Positions 45,589-56,080 of a stretch of 64,000 bases of DNA are shown piece after piece; the stretch's first letter is position 1; the number at the start of each line of letters is the position of its first letter. The translations under genes and the position numbers were made by a program. This DNA comes from Rana temporaria (taxonomy: Eukaryota > Chordata > Amphibia > Anura > Ranidae). The DNA lies in NCBI RefSeq assembly GCF_905171775.1, contig NC_053489.1, forward strand, positions 328,572,089-328,636,088, in the 5' to 3' direction. Below the pieces are notes generated by a model. It was not told the origin of the DNA and ran no database searches. It saw only the letters and a list, made by a program, of their open reading frames with translations.

Positions 45589-46685
45589 CCCAGGGGCGTA
45601 GCCAGAGGGCCCGTTTCGCGGTCACAGAGGAAAGCATAATCCTAGCTAACAGGCGGATTAAGTCAACGGAGGCTTCACCCAGGAATGCGACCGCCAGTTT
45701 TAGCTCTGCAGTAGCTGAGTTCTTAGCTAGTTCTTCAGAGACGCCTTTGAGGAAAGAATCAACGTTTTCCGTCCAGGCTTCCATGGCCTTTGATAATGCC
45801 GCTAAGGCTAGAGCTGGTTTGCACGCCGTGCCTGCTAGGCCATAAATTCTCCTAAGGTCCTGGTCCATTCTTCTGTCCAGGCCATCCTTGAAAGAGACGG
45901 AGTCAGCAATAGGTAGCGTGACGTGTTTAGCTAGTCTCGTTACTGCCGCATCTACTAGAGGAACATTCTCCAAATGTTTGACCTCTTCCTGTTTGAAGGG
46001 ATAGAGCCTTGAGGCTTTGTTAGCCATGGAAGATTTCTTGTCCACCTTGCTCCATTCCTCTTCAAAGATACCCTTTAGTTCAGTCAGGAACGGGAACGTA
46101 GGGCGTTCTTTCCCCAAGCGTTTAAAATATTTTTTCTGCTTGGCTGGAGAAGCGGGTTGTTCCTCCCATAGGAGAGCCTCTTTAATCGCTTTGACGAGTG
46201 GCGTCACCTGCGCGAAGTCAAATTCTAAGCCTTCTTCGTCACTCTCTAGGTCACCCTCAGGAAAAGCCGGAGTGGAGGCTTGAGGCTGGGAAGGACCTGG
46301 ATCCTCTAGGATCTCCAAGATTGGAGAAACAGACCCGTCAGTGTTGGTCTGAATCTGCGTGTGGGGCATATTCTCTCTTAGAGTTCGTTGAACCACACGT
46401 TCCACCAGAGACTCGATACGATGACCTTCAGTCTCTTTTTCCCTAACCGCATGGGCGTAGCATCGGTCACATAATGACTTGCCCTCAGGGACACGAGTGT
46501 CACATCCCCAACAGGCTCTGCGATCAGAGCGACTATCATGGCGGTGGGAGCGGTGTCTTGAGGAGGAATGTGATCTTCTCCTCCGGTGGGAAGAAGTAGA
46601 TGGAGATCTACGCTTGGACCTCGACTTTGAGGAGGAAGAAGTGCGTTGCGGTCTGGCAAGGTCTTCCGGTTCTGGATTGGAAGGG
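45275..46685 (-). CDS. DIRS gag-like protein, main exon
   Basis: Structural protein of the DIRS particle. After a serine-arginine-rich stretch (SSSSKSRSKRRSPSTSSHRRR) comes a four-cysteine module, CWGCDTRVPEGKSLCDRCY, then an acidic linker and a helical region resembling DIRS gag (LYPFKQEEVKHLENVPLVD, LPIADSVSFKDGLDRRMDQD, VDLIRLLARIMLSSVTAKRALWL). It ends in a basic tail (RNWSRGRGSYRKP). An ATG at 46726 opens the frame, but the preferred start is in an upstream exon (46773-46816) joined by a predicted 87-bp intron. The frame is open throughout. Confidence 0.85.
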
Positions 46686-46772
46686 CTAAATAAAAAACAT
46701 TTAGGGAGGAAACTGTCAACACACATGAAATGTGACTAGCAGCCCCAAACCCGAACCCTTTCCCGCACATAC
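46686..46772 (-). other. Predicted spliceosomal intron in DIRS gag
   Basis: On the minus strand the donor is ACAAG|GTATGT and the acceptor a T-rich run ending TTTATTTAG|CCC. The length is 87 bp. Without splicing, the frame from the upstream ATG meets a stop (TGGGGCTGCTAG). Introns have been described in several DIRS1-like elements of vertebrates. Confidence 0.65.
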
Positions 46773-46816
46773 CTTGTGCGTGAGGGCTGGCCGCCTGTAG
46801 ACGGTGACTGGTCCAT
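46773..46816 (-). CDS. DIRS gag, predicted first exon
   Basis: 44 bases starting ATG at 46816 and encoding MDQSPSTGGQPSRT. The last two bases pair with the first base after the predicted intron to give a serine codon, so the frame continues into PSNPEPEDLARPQ. Short but consistent with a spliced leader of the gag protein. Confidence 0.6.
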
Positions 46817-47654
46817 AATTCCCGGACCTGCGTGTAAAGGGTGACGCTAATTCGGAACCAGAAAGGAACCTATGGTGCCGAATAATACAGGAAATGAATG
46901 AGTATACTGCCCCTTTAAGAGTAAGAAATTTCTTAATTCATCTGTGTTGTTTTTTTTTTTTTTTTTTTTTTAAATGAACAGAACCAAAATAAAATCAATG
47001 CGTATAAAACAATTAAATTTAGTGTTAGAACATAATTTAAACAATAAATAGAATACAATGTAGAAGGTGCACAGCAGGAAATGGTAAAATCAATTGCCAG
47101 AAGTAAAAGCATCTCTCACTGACCTGACAGCTTTAGCAGAGTATCACAGACGGTCAATCAGCTGCTTGCCTGTAGGAAACCCAAAGTACACAGGCCAGCA
47201 GCTGATTTTAAAAGGCCCGCCGGTGACGTCACACGTCCTCCACGTACGCGCCTGCGCAGTGGACCGCGAACCCACGGCGCCTGCGCGGCTGCCGCGGGAA
47301 CCGACGGACTGCGCATGCGCGACCAAGCCTCGCTCTGGGAGTAGGTACAGCGCATGCGCGGGAGCTCAGGCGATGGGGAACCAGGAAGCCACAGGTGTGC
47401 TGGAACGCAGAAGCGCTCCAGCCGCCGCAAACAAACAAATAGACAACATATATAAACAAATAGGCGACTGCCATGGAGGTAAAAGTAAAGATGGACCTTG
47501 CCAGCCGAATCCTGTCTTCAGCACACGCCACAGCACATGACCAGATATGCTGGGCAAGCTCTCCACCCGCCCATGGCTGGGATCCGAGCTGCACCGCTTT
47601 AAAGTGTGCTCTTTCATTCCTTGAAATACTTGATCCATGGAGGAGGAAAAAAAA
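46817..47654 (-). other. DIRS 5' untranslated region
   Basis: About 0.84 kb between the terminal repeat and gag, with a GC-rich CpG-dense part (47215-47430) and a run of more than 20 T on the plus strand near 46950. Promoter activity is plausible here but cannot be shown. ORFs in this stretch lack protein signatures. Confidence 0.5.
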
Positions 47655-47764
47655 GGAACACTGAGTCTATTGGTGAGTTAACTTTTATGGGTATGGGGTC
47701 CTATCACATTGGAGAGGAGGCGGGATTAACCCACACGTAGGCTGCCATGGAGTCAGTCAGGAAA
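47655..47764 (-). repeat. DIRS 5' inverted terminal repeat
   Basis: Reverse complement of 42089-42196, from tcctgactgactccatggca to actcagtgttcc. The outermost bases differ (gactgact against gatggact), and each version is matched in the internal complementary region. Confidence 0.9.
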
Positions 47765-47889
47765 GAATGACTAGGGGAACAATGTCACAATCCTTTGGGC
47801 TGCCAACACAGCCAATCTCAGCAATCTCAGGGCTGCTGAGGAGCAAGGAGCTGTGAGGGAGTGCAAGTATGGTAAGTATAAGGAGTAAT

Positions 47890-48355
47890 TTTAGCAGTGA
47901 AGATGCTTAAAGGAGTTGTAAATTTAAAGTTGTAAATTTAAAAAAAAAATCACCTTAATGCAATCTATACATTGAGGTGAAAAAATATCTGGTATTGACG
48001 CCCCCCCCCCCCAAGCCCCCGTTTTACTTACCTGACCCGTCGAAAGTCCCGTGCGGTCCTGATATCCTCTTCGCTGCTCAGCCTGGCCGCTGATTGGCTA
48101 GAGCGGATGGATGGAGAGCAGTGCAGCCATTGGCTGGTGCTGTTGTCAATCACATCCAGTGACGCGGCGCGCCAGAGGGCCGGGGCCGAGTGATACAGTG
48201 AGCGGCTATGGCCAGTCAGCAGAAATGGTGCTGCTTAGCTGTTACTGTGCATGGAGGGTCGTGACAAGGCTATGCTGTGTGGAAGGGGTGTATGTATCAC
48301 AAGGGGCATGTGTATCACTGAAAATATTTTCTCAGTCTCCTTTTTCCAGACATTA
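47890..48355. repeat. hAT-like non-autonomous repeat, partial
   Basis: Begins aaaggagttgtaaattta, carries a cttaatgcaatctatacattgaggtga inverted block, a C-rich run near 48000 and a GC-rich middle (tttacttacctgaccc). The same module order is present at 53765-54440. Family naming is tentative. Confidence 0.4.
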
Positions 48356-48448
48356 TACTTTCATGAATTTACAGAGCTATGTGAGACAACATATGTGCAC
48401 TCAGCCAATGAAAAAAAGGCTACAGTAAATCCACTAGGGATAGCATAA

Positions 48449-48863
48449 AGCCCTGTACACACGATTGGTTTGTCTGATGAAAACAGACCGATGGACTGTT
48501 TTCATCTGACAAACCGATCGTGTGGGGGCCCCATCGGTTTGTTTCCCATCTGTGAAAAAAAATAGAACATGTTTAAAAATTTTCCTATGGATAAAAAAAC
48601 GATAGAAAAAAAAACGATTGTCTGTGTGGAAGTCCATCGGTCAAAAATCCATGCATGCTCAGAATCAAGTCGACGCATGCTCTGAAGTATTGAACTTCAT
48701 TTTTCTCAGCACGTCGTAGTGTTTTACGTCACCGTGTTTTGGCATGGTCAGATTTTTGACTGATGGTGTAGGCAAGACTGATGAAAGTCAGCTTCATCGG
48801 ATATCCGATGAAAAAATCCACCGGATTAGATTCCATCAGATATCCGATCGTGTGTACAAGGCT
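48449..48863. mobile_element. PIF/Harbinger-type MITE with TAA TSD
   Basis: 415 bp between agccctgtacacacgattgg and cgtgtgtacaaggct, flanked by TAA (48446-48448, 48864-48866). It shares inner blocks with the MITEs at 11118 and 52119 (gtcgacgcatgct, tcagcacgtcgt, gttttacgtcac). Its first 127 bp plus left flank are copied at 39755-39982. Confidence 0.88.
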
Positions 48864-48958
48864 TAAGAGTATCTTTCATTGGGCCAGCATCTTAGTACAG
48901 AAAGTATGGATGCTGTGTTGAAGAGAAGGTGCGATATTGGACTTCGACCAATATCTTA

Positions 48959-49207
48959 AGCCTTGTACACACGACCAAGGAACTCGACGGGCGAAAGACA
49001 TTGTTTTCCTCGTCGAGTTCCTTGTTAAGCAAATTTTCTCCATTCCCGTCAAGGAAATAGAGAAAATGCTCTCTTTTTGGCTCGTCAAGTTTCTCGACAG
49101 TTTCCTCGACGAAAATGTACACACGACCGGTTTCCTTGGCCAAAAAATATCTCCCAGCAAGTTTCTTGCTGTTTTTTGCCGAGAAACTCGGTCGTGTGTA
49201 CGAAGCT
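48959..49207. mobile_element. PIF/Harbinger-type MITE with TTA TSD
   Basis: 249 bp from agccttgtacacacgaccaa to tcgtgtgtacgaagct, flanked by TTA (48956-48958, 49208-49210). Same subfamily as the MITE inside Gypsy B. Confidence 0.88.
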
Positions 49208-49269
49208 TTAGACTCTGTTGAATTTGTTTAAGTAATCATGACTTTCAAACTCAGGCTAATGCCCTGTGA

Positions 49270-50030
49270 ATTAGATTGCTTCAAAGGGGCTACTTCTGTA
49301 GCTGCCTCAAGAAGGCTTTTAACAAGGTAAAAAAAAAAATTAGCGGGAAGAGGTTCTCTTTAAAAAGAAAGATAAAACACAATCTGATGCAGTGTGGCTT
49401 ATCACTTTGTTTAATAGACAATACACCGAAGTTTGACTTTTGTTTTTATATTTATTAACCAATGACTTTGTTTTGAAAAAATACTTCACCCAGAAATCAC
49501 TTATCATAGAGCCAAGTCGACCAGGGACAAGGTTGCCAAAAGTAATTTTGGAGACACACAGAACCAGGACTCCGAATGTGATACTCGGGGTATCTGGAAA
49601 TGTGACATTTGTGAGTTTTCTACATGTATATATGAAAATCAAACTATCTATCATCTCAATGAAAATCTCCATGCAGTTCCCCATCATGTCAATTGTCAAA
49701 TTATAGGCATTGTATATATACTGTTCTGTATTTGTGGGGCAAGCTATATAGGCAAAACACAGCGCCCATTTTGGCGAAGGATCATAGATCATATATATTA
49801 TGCAAAAAATAACAAACTCTCTACACAAATTGACAAACACAATACATTATCCTATTAATGGGACACCAGCATTATAAAATGTGTCACTTTGGAGCGTATT
49901 ATACCAAATTCTAGAGGTGGGGATTTTGACAAAAGGATTTTACGATGTGAAACGAGGTGGATATACTTGCTACAGGCAACTGTACAACCCAATCTCAATG
50001 AGGCCATTATTTTTAAGCCATATCTTTAAA
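49270..50030 (+). pseudogene. PLE reverse transcriptase C-terminus and GIY-YIG endonuclease
   Basis: Frames shift several times. RT end: LQRGYFCSCLKKAFNKVKK resembles the RGYP-type block before the PLE linker. Linker cysteines: GIWKCDICEFSTC. Endonuclease: IIGIVYILFCICGASYIGKT, then RPFWRRIIDHI. It ends LERIIPNSRGGDFDKRILRCETRWIYLL...NLNEAIIFKPYL, closely parallel to PLE 1. The GIY and YIG tyrosines and the glycine are present, unlike PLE 1. A stop sits in the HNTLSY region near 49857. No complete protein can be made. Confidence 0.8.
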
Positions 50031-51170
50031 AAGTGCCCCCTCTTCCTCTTTAAAGTTTTGTTTAAATATTGATATAATAAATAGTTCCCTGCCTAGGTTG
50101 AGGGAGATGTAGATATAATCTTAATCCATAAAATGTGTGTATGAGTAGTATTATTATTTGCCCATCATGGACACCCCAGCGACGGGAAGGCTATTCCAAA
50201 TAAGGCACCGATTTGCGCATTTGGTTGGGGCACAGGCTGTGCAGTGACGTCTTAGCCGGCGTCTGCCGAGTGACCTCACAGCGATCATGGGGGCATATAA
50301 GCGCTCCTCCATTAGTCCTCTGTCCTTGTGGCAGCATGGACGTGTATGTTTGGTGGGTGGACATGTATGCGTAAAATACTCACCCTGATTGCTATGGGGG
50401 CATATGTAATACTCGCTGTGGACTTTTCTTATGCATACTTATTCCTCTTTTTAGCCCTACACTGCATGCCTCTCTATTGGGATGAGTCTTTTTGAAATGG
50501 GGCAGTATAATTAATCCCTGGTGTGATGCAAATCTATTGAAAGGGACACCACTGGGCTTTGATATTGCATGTTACTAAAGTAGGTATATGACTATAAGAG
50601 GTACTTCAGGCCATAGTCCATCTATTGCTAATGTCACGTGCATATGCACATATTATATGACAGGTCTTTACACAAAAGTATATATATAAATCCGTGCAGA
50701 TCTGCTCCACCTGGCCACTTCAACACCAGGAACCCTCATATATCTCTGGGAACATTCCCCTTTAATAGGAATATTGAATTGCTATTTGCTAATATCTGTA
50801 TATGCCCATTGGGTCTGGGGCACAAAAGTGTTCCTAATAGTGCTCCCATTTCCTTTTATCAGGTATCACTAAACCCATATCAATGTTTCCGATCATATAC
50901 GCTAAGAAACACTGAGTAGCTTTAGTCCCTGTGTCCATCCCCAAACGTTACTGACACAAGCGACTCTCCACCATATTGTTTGTAAGTCATTTAAGACATA
51001 TGATACTGTAAATAATGAATTCGATTTTTTTCTTTGTATGTATAATAAATTGATGCAGATTTTTGTTATATTCAGTAGCATATGATACCTTGTAAGTTGG
51101 TCTTGAGAAAGCTACGCAATCAGAAAAATGCTTTGACCAGCGCATGTAATACACACACCTCCATTTTTCT
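49270..51170 (+). mobile_element. Penelope-like element 2, decayed and 5'-truncated
   Basis: Contains the last part of the reverse transcriptase and the GIY-YIG endonuclease, then a 3' region of about 1.1 kb. Near 51090-51125 a strongly decayed hammerhead-like motif remains: GGUC, UUGAGAA, A, GC...GAAA...UGACC. The order agrees with PLE 1. Confidence 0.75.
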
Positions 51171-52115
51171 GTACTTAAAGTACTGGTGCAATAGTAGGAG
51201 GTACAGTATATACAGTGGGACTGGAGTAACATAGTGCGAGCATTATCAGTAGGATTACTGTAATCTCTTTGAGAGACCTTCAGGAACTGCAAGTGTTACA
51301 TACACAGTACTTCCATGCCATGCATGGGTTTAACATGAAAAAGTATATATTTGGTGCTAGTTTCACTTTAATCAGGGGTGGGCTATGTAAGTATAATTTA
51401 TGAATATGAAGATTGTGCTGTGATATTATATAACACTGAAACTTTTTAATAACTTTTTTATGTCATCATTTGTTTTTACATTTTTACATACTTTGCGTTT
51501 TATTATATATTGTAAAGTTACTGAAAAATAACTTTAAGGTGTAGTGTATACATTTGAAATTCATGTTTCAAAGGTTTTCCCCACTAACTGTCATTTTTTT
51601 TGTAAAAAAAAAAAAAACATATTATTATTAAACCTATTTCTGTAGAAGCATTGGATTTTTTTAATTTACTGTAAAAAATGACAGATGAAAACTGAAGTAC
51701 TTACACATCATGACATCAAAACAAGAGAGGTTTCAAATGCTTGCATTTTCAAACAAAGACCTTGGCAAATAATAGCATTACTTTAACTTTGATCTATAAT
51801 TTAAATGATGCTTTTCAAAAGAAAAATGTTGCAAGGTTGTGTCTGTTTAGTTGTGTTGTAACTGCAAGGTGTTCAAATGAATTTTCTTTCTGGTAGTAAT
51901 CTATATCAGAATCTTGAGTTGTTAGCTTTAGGTCCAAACTTATGGTAGTGCTCTAAATGAAAAATGGGAAGTAAATACTTTTATCAAAGGATTACCTTGT
52001 TATTTTAATCCTTACAGGCACTGCATATGGGCTGTTCGAACCTCCTAATGTTGGTAATTGATATGGTCAGATTTCAGGTATCAGATATATTATTTATATG
52101 GCATATTCAATACTC
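51171..52115. other. No recognisable feature
   Basis: AT-rich sequence with a 13-A run near 51606. No coding or repeat structure recognised. Confidence 0.5.
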
Positions 52116-52118
52116 TAA

Positions 52119-52830
52119 TGCCCTGTACACACGATTGGTTCATCCGATGAAAACGGTCTGATGGATTTTTTCCTTGTCAAGAATATCTTTATTAAATGCA
52201 AGAATAAATTGTACATGAAGCATACATTTGTTACAGTAATCAGGTGGTTATTATAACATAAGATTGACTAACAGTGTCATCTTTCTTAAACAACAATAAA
52301 CGGGAATATTTTAGCCATGTTCTGTGTACTATCGCAGGAAGAGTTTAAGTAGTTAACATAGCCAAATATGATGGATTTTTTCGTCGGATATCCGATGAAG
52401 CTGACTTTCATCAGTTTTGCCTACACACCAAACCGATCGTGTCAGAACGCAGTGACGTAAAACACAACGACGTGCTGAGAAAGATGAAGTTAAATGCTTC
52501 CGACTTGATTCTGAGCATGCATTGATTTTTAACCGATGGATTTCCCCACAGACGATCGTTTTTTTCTATCGTTTTTTTAGCCATCAGATAATTTTAAAAC
52601 AGGTTCTAAGTTTCTTCACCGATGGGTAAAGAAAACGATGGGGCCCACACACGATCGGTTCGTCTGATGAAAACGGTCCATCAGACCGTTTTCATCAGAC
52701 GAACCGATCGTGTCTACGCGGCATAAGTTTTTTCACCGATGGGAAAAAAAACGATGGGGCCCACACACGATCGGTTCATCTGATGAAAACTGTCGTTTTC
52801 ATCAGACGAACCGATCGTGTCTACGCGGCA
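52119..52830. mobile_element. PIF/Harbinger-type MITE with internal LINE tail
   Basis: Flanked by TAA (52116-52118, 52831-52833), left end tgccctgtacacacgattgg, right end cgatcgtgtctacgcggca. The right end occurs twice: the last about 107 bp (52724-52830) repeat the preceding block, including the TAA and the cgcggca terminus. A LINE tail (52173-52368) is nested near the left end. Confidence 0.85.
52173..52368 (-). mobile_element. LINE 3' tail nested in the MITE
   Basis: Flanked by a 14-bp TSD tgatggattttttc (52159-52172 and 52369-52382). On the minus strand it ends aataaagatattcttgacaa followed by an A-rich tail, fitting an L1/Tx1-type 3' end. Only about 196 bp were inserted, a strongly 5'-truncated event. 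Confidence 0.8.
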
Positions 52831-52833
52831 TAA

Positions 52834-53250
52834 GGCTACATCCTTAAACAAATGATTTCTCTATTTTTAAATGATGAGATCATGTTAATTCAGCCATCAG
52901 CAAATTTATGGGAAAAGGCTGGCTTCCTTAAGGAGCTCAAATGCCTGTGCAAGGATCCTATGAATTGGGTCATCAGAGAGGGCCAAATATTGGCTGGTCA
53001 CACTATTGGATCCCTGGGGAAATACTATAGCTGCTCTCCTTGCTCTTTGTTTTTTAAGCCACTGTGGCCAGGCCCAGCTGCAGGCAAGCAACCACAGGCA
53101 GAGTATGAACCACCTGATTGTTGACTACATTAGGTCCAGGAATGATGAAGACATGAGAACTGAGGTATCTATGGGTTACTGGGTGTCCAGTAGTGATGAG
53201 CTGAATGTACCCAAGTACAGTGTGAGACAGGTTGAGTAAACATTATTGAA
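52834..53250 (+). other. Unrecognised sequence with a 77-codon frame
   Basis: The frame at 53006-53239 starts MDPWGNTIAALLALCFLSHC and has a hydrophobic N-terminus followed by a polar stretch (NHRQSMNHLIVDYIRSRNDED). This faintly recalls N-termini of frog Harbinger-type transposases, but no catalytic domain follows. I do not assign a function. Confidence 0.25.
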
Positions 53251-53279
53251 AATGTGGAATCTGATCAGTAATGGCCACT

Positions 53280-53400
53280 TTCTTGACTAATAAGATTGTG
53301 TCAAATAAAGTGCCCAGGGAGCTGGGCATTGTCCTGAGAGAGTGCATTTGGCGCAGTACAAATCCCATATCAAATCAAATCAAATCAAATTAATGCAAAA
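53280..53400 (+). repeat. LINE 3' tail with (atcaa)n end
   Basis: Text like gcgcagtacaaatcccatat followed by five tandem caaat/atcaa units resembles the end of L2-type LINEs, which finish in short tandem repeats. No coding part is attached. Confidence 0.45.
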
Positions 53401-53764
53401 TAGAGTCTTTTTTATGTGGCCTAAAGAAAAACATTAAAAACATGTAATTCCTTAAATACCATGCTTGAGGGATGCCTGTCCCTTCTGTTCTCCAACACCA
53501 GATAGTTCATGCCCCCCCCCCCCCCAGCACAGCAGGTAATTGATACCCTCAGTTGCACATGTTTCCCGGTGAGATTGTGTAAAGAGGAGTGTCCATTCCC
53601 TCCACTCACATGTCAGATTTAATTTATCTCTCTGCTCTGTGCAGTGTGTGACATCAAATTGTCACCTTCTGCCTCCTGGAAGCTGAGAAACACCATCTGA
53701 TCTGTATACTTTGAAGGGGGCTGGTTGAGAGAGAGCTGCAGATAGACATGTATCACTCTGTATG

Positions 53765-54440
53765 ACTTAAATGAGTTGTAAAGGCAGAAGGTTTTATATC
53801 TTAATGCATTCTATGCAATAAGATAAAAAAAACTTCTGTGTGAAGCAGCCCCCCCCCCCAGTGCCCCATAAGCTCTACCCTCTACAATCCGCTTGGAAAA
53901 AAACCATCAGGCCTTTAGGAAAAAACTAAAGACCCACCTCTTCTGAAGGACCGGAATGACTCTGGGCGGGAAGCGCCTTGAGGCGATTTAGTTCGCATTT
54001 GTTGCGCTATACAAGTTACTCACTCACTCACTCAATCACTTACCTGAGCCCTTTCTCTCTGCAGTGATGGCCACAAGTGTATTATCTGTCCCAGACACTC
54101 CTCCTGTTTGGCTGAGACACAGCAGGGGTGCCATTGGCTCCTGCGGCTGTCAATCAAAATCAGTCAGCCAATTAGAAGAGAGAGAGGGCAGGGTCATGTC
54201 AGGGTTCTCTGTCTGAATGAATACACGGAGCTCTGACTCAGCTTGGGTGACCCTGTATCAAGCTGCTGGCTGAGGGGGAACTCACCAGAGGGAGGGACCA
54301 GGAGAGCAGAAGAAGGACCCAAGACAAGGAGAATCCAGGCTGCTCTGTGCAAATCCAACTGCACAGAGGAGGTACGTATAATGTGTTTGTTATTTAATTT
54401 TTACATTAACTTTGAGGCTTATCACTTCAGTTAAAGGCTA
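53765..54440. repeat. hAT-like non-autonomous repeat with nested LINE tail
   Basis: Starts atgagttgtaaaggcagaag, with the inverted cttaatgcattctatgcaataag block, a C run, then cttacctgagccc and a GC-rich body, as at 47890. It is interrupted at about 53877-54040 by an L2-type 3' end: translation gives RKKLKTHLF, then gcgctatacaagt and an (actc)n tail near 54023. Confidence 0.5.
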
Positions 54441-55917
54441 AGTCAACCTTCTGAACACGTTACATGTTATATAATGTTAATAACATGTAATATATTTAGC
54501 ACCCCAACCTCACTTCCTTACATTTCCTTTCTTATGACAGTGAGCAGGGGTTCTTTTTGCTGCAACCACTGTAAAAATGTATTTAACGGTCACCACCGTT
54601 TACGACCTTCCATCCCATCCAAGACAGCTTATCGACACTCCAACCAACAGGACCCGATCCATAAGAATTCCCCCCAGACACGAGACACACAGCTCTGTGC
54701 TTCTGGTTTCAAATGTAATGATACTTTAATGGTTTCTTCTCAGCTTTTTATGCAGTTACAATCATGTGACAGTATTCAAAGGGACAATGAGATCTACACC
54801 CCCCTAATCACACACCAAGGCTAATTACTAAACATTCTAGACGTGTCGGCGCCGGCCTATAATTATCATGATCTCATCACTGCACAGTCCTTCATTAACA
54901 GCAAAACAAACAAAACACCATCACACACTGAGTTCCCTAGGCAGATGTTCCGTCTCCACATACAGCTTGACACCTATTCACACCTCTGAGCATCAATAGG
55001 CTTTAGACAGTGTTATCACACAATTAAAGGCCTTTCAAGAGCCAGCCTTATTTAACATGTCACTAGGCTATCCAGAGAGATGAGTCACTATTGACTGGTT
55101 GGGTCACAATTAACCAACAACTTGCAATCTCTCACGATCCTGCAATATGAACTATTATTAATGTCCCATCTCATGTAATACATGAATTATGATTCACTTG
55201 CCACCCCATGCCCAAAGGGCACAGGGTGGACTCAGACCCAAGAGTTATCAGTGACGCTGACACAGGAGTATCCCCCATCCTCACAAAGTCTCTGGGTGTC
55301 ACGGGTCATCCTGTTACAATGTAAAAATATCATTGCTGGTTGGGGCTCCATCCACACAGCTGCATCATTTATTTACAGACATCTAGCCTGACAATAGCCT
55401 GTATGTCACAAAATAATTATATACGCTATAAACAACCACGGGAAGCACCGGAAGACTGTCTCTAGCTGGTCCCCATGATGCCACCCTCAACAAAAGCTTG
55501 GGAGACCAGAATCTAAAGAAAACAAGAAAAAAAGGAGAGGGGCACAAACCAGCCTCATAGCATAGCATGTAGATTCAGTGAAGTCAAATAAAAAAAAATG
55601 AATGCACTTACAAATCCAGGAGGGGAACTGACATGTAACTGAGTGGAAAAAGTAACTGTACCAAAGTGTCCGGTTGGCTGGAATCAGCCACAGCTGGAAA
55701 GCTGGTCACCGCCACCACACAAGATGATGTTTGCACAGCTGGTCAGGATTGATGAACCACTGCTTGGATCTCCTCCTGCTCCTGTCCAGTTACAGTGAGT
55801 TCCTCCCCTTCATCAGTCTGAATAAAAGTTATCCTCTGGGATGTATTGCATATACTGTATATCTCTCACACTATAGAAGTTAAACCTTCATCGTCCTGGC
55901 AAACATTGTGAGTTGTT
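54441..55917. other. Unassigned; possibly an old LTR-like sequence at 54640-55400
   Basis: No reading frame with a known domain. Composition changes at 54640-55400 (ctgtgcttctggtttcaaat, ccaaagggcacagggtgg), as in old repetitive DNA, but no TG...CA ends or TSD were found. Confidence 0.3.
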
Positions 55918-56080
55918 ATGACATGTGTGCGGAGGGGGCGTGGCCTAGCGTCGGAACGAGATGGACGCCTGATCCCTCTGCTCTGGCACCTGGAAACAGC
56001 AAACAGCACCCACGGGGGAAATAAAAGCCTTAATATACCTGGGGAAAGGTGATCGCTGCTCCTCAACACCCAAGGAGCAG

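Larger units (their letters stand above)
42043..47766 (-). mobile_element. DIRS-type tyrosine-recombinase retrotransposon, nearly intact
   Basis: A 5.7-kb element with inverted terminal repeats (42089-42196 against 47655-47764), an internal complementary region (42238-42331), and three overlapping genes: gag, RT-RNase H and tyrosine recombinase. There is no LTR pair, integrase or TSD, as expected for DIRS elements, which integrate as circles by recombination. Only one coding lesion was found, a one-base homopolymer change in the recombinase gene. Confidence 0.93.

Noticed and set aside
47094..47540. 148-codon frame in the DIRS 5' region
   Set aside because: CpG-rich untranslated sequence on the opposite strand to the element's genes, with no protein signature.
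54640..55400. Solo LTR of an endogenous retrovirus
   Set aside because: No terminal TG...CA pair, target duplication or internal coding sequence could be found.
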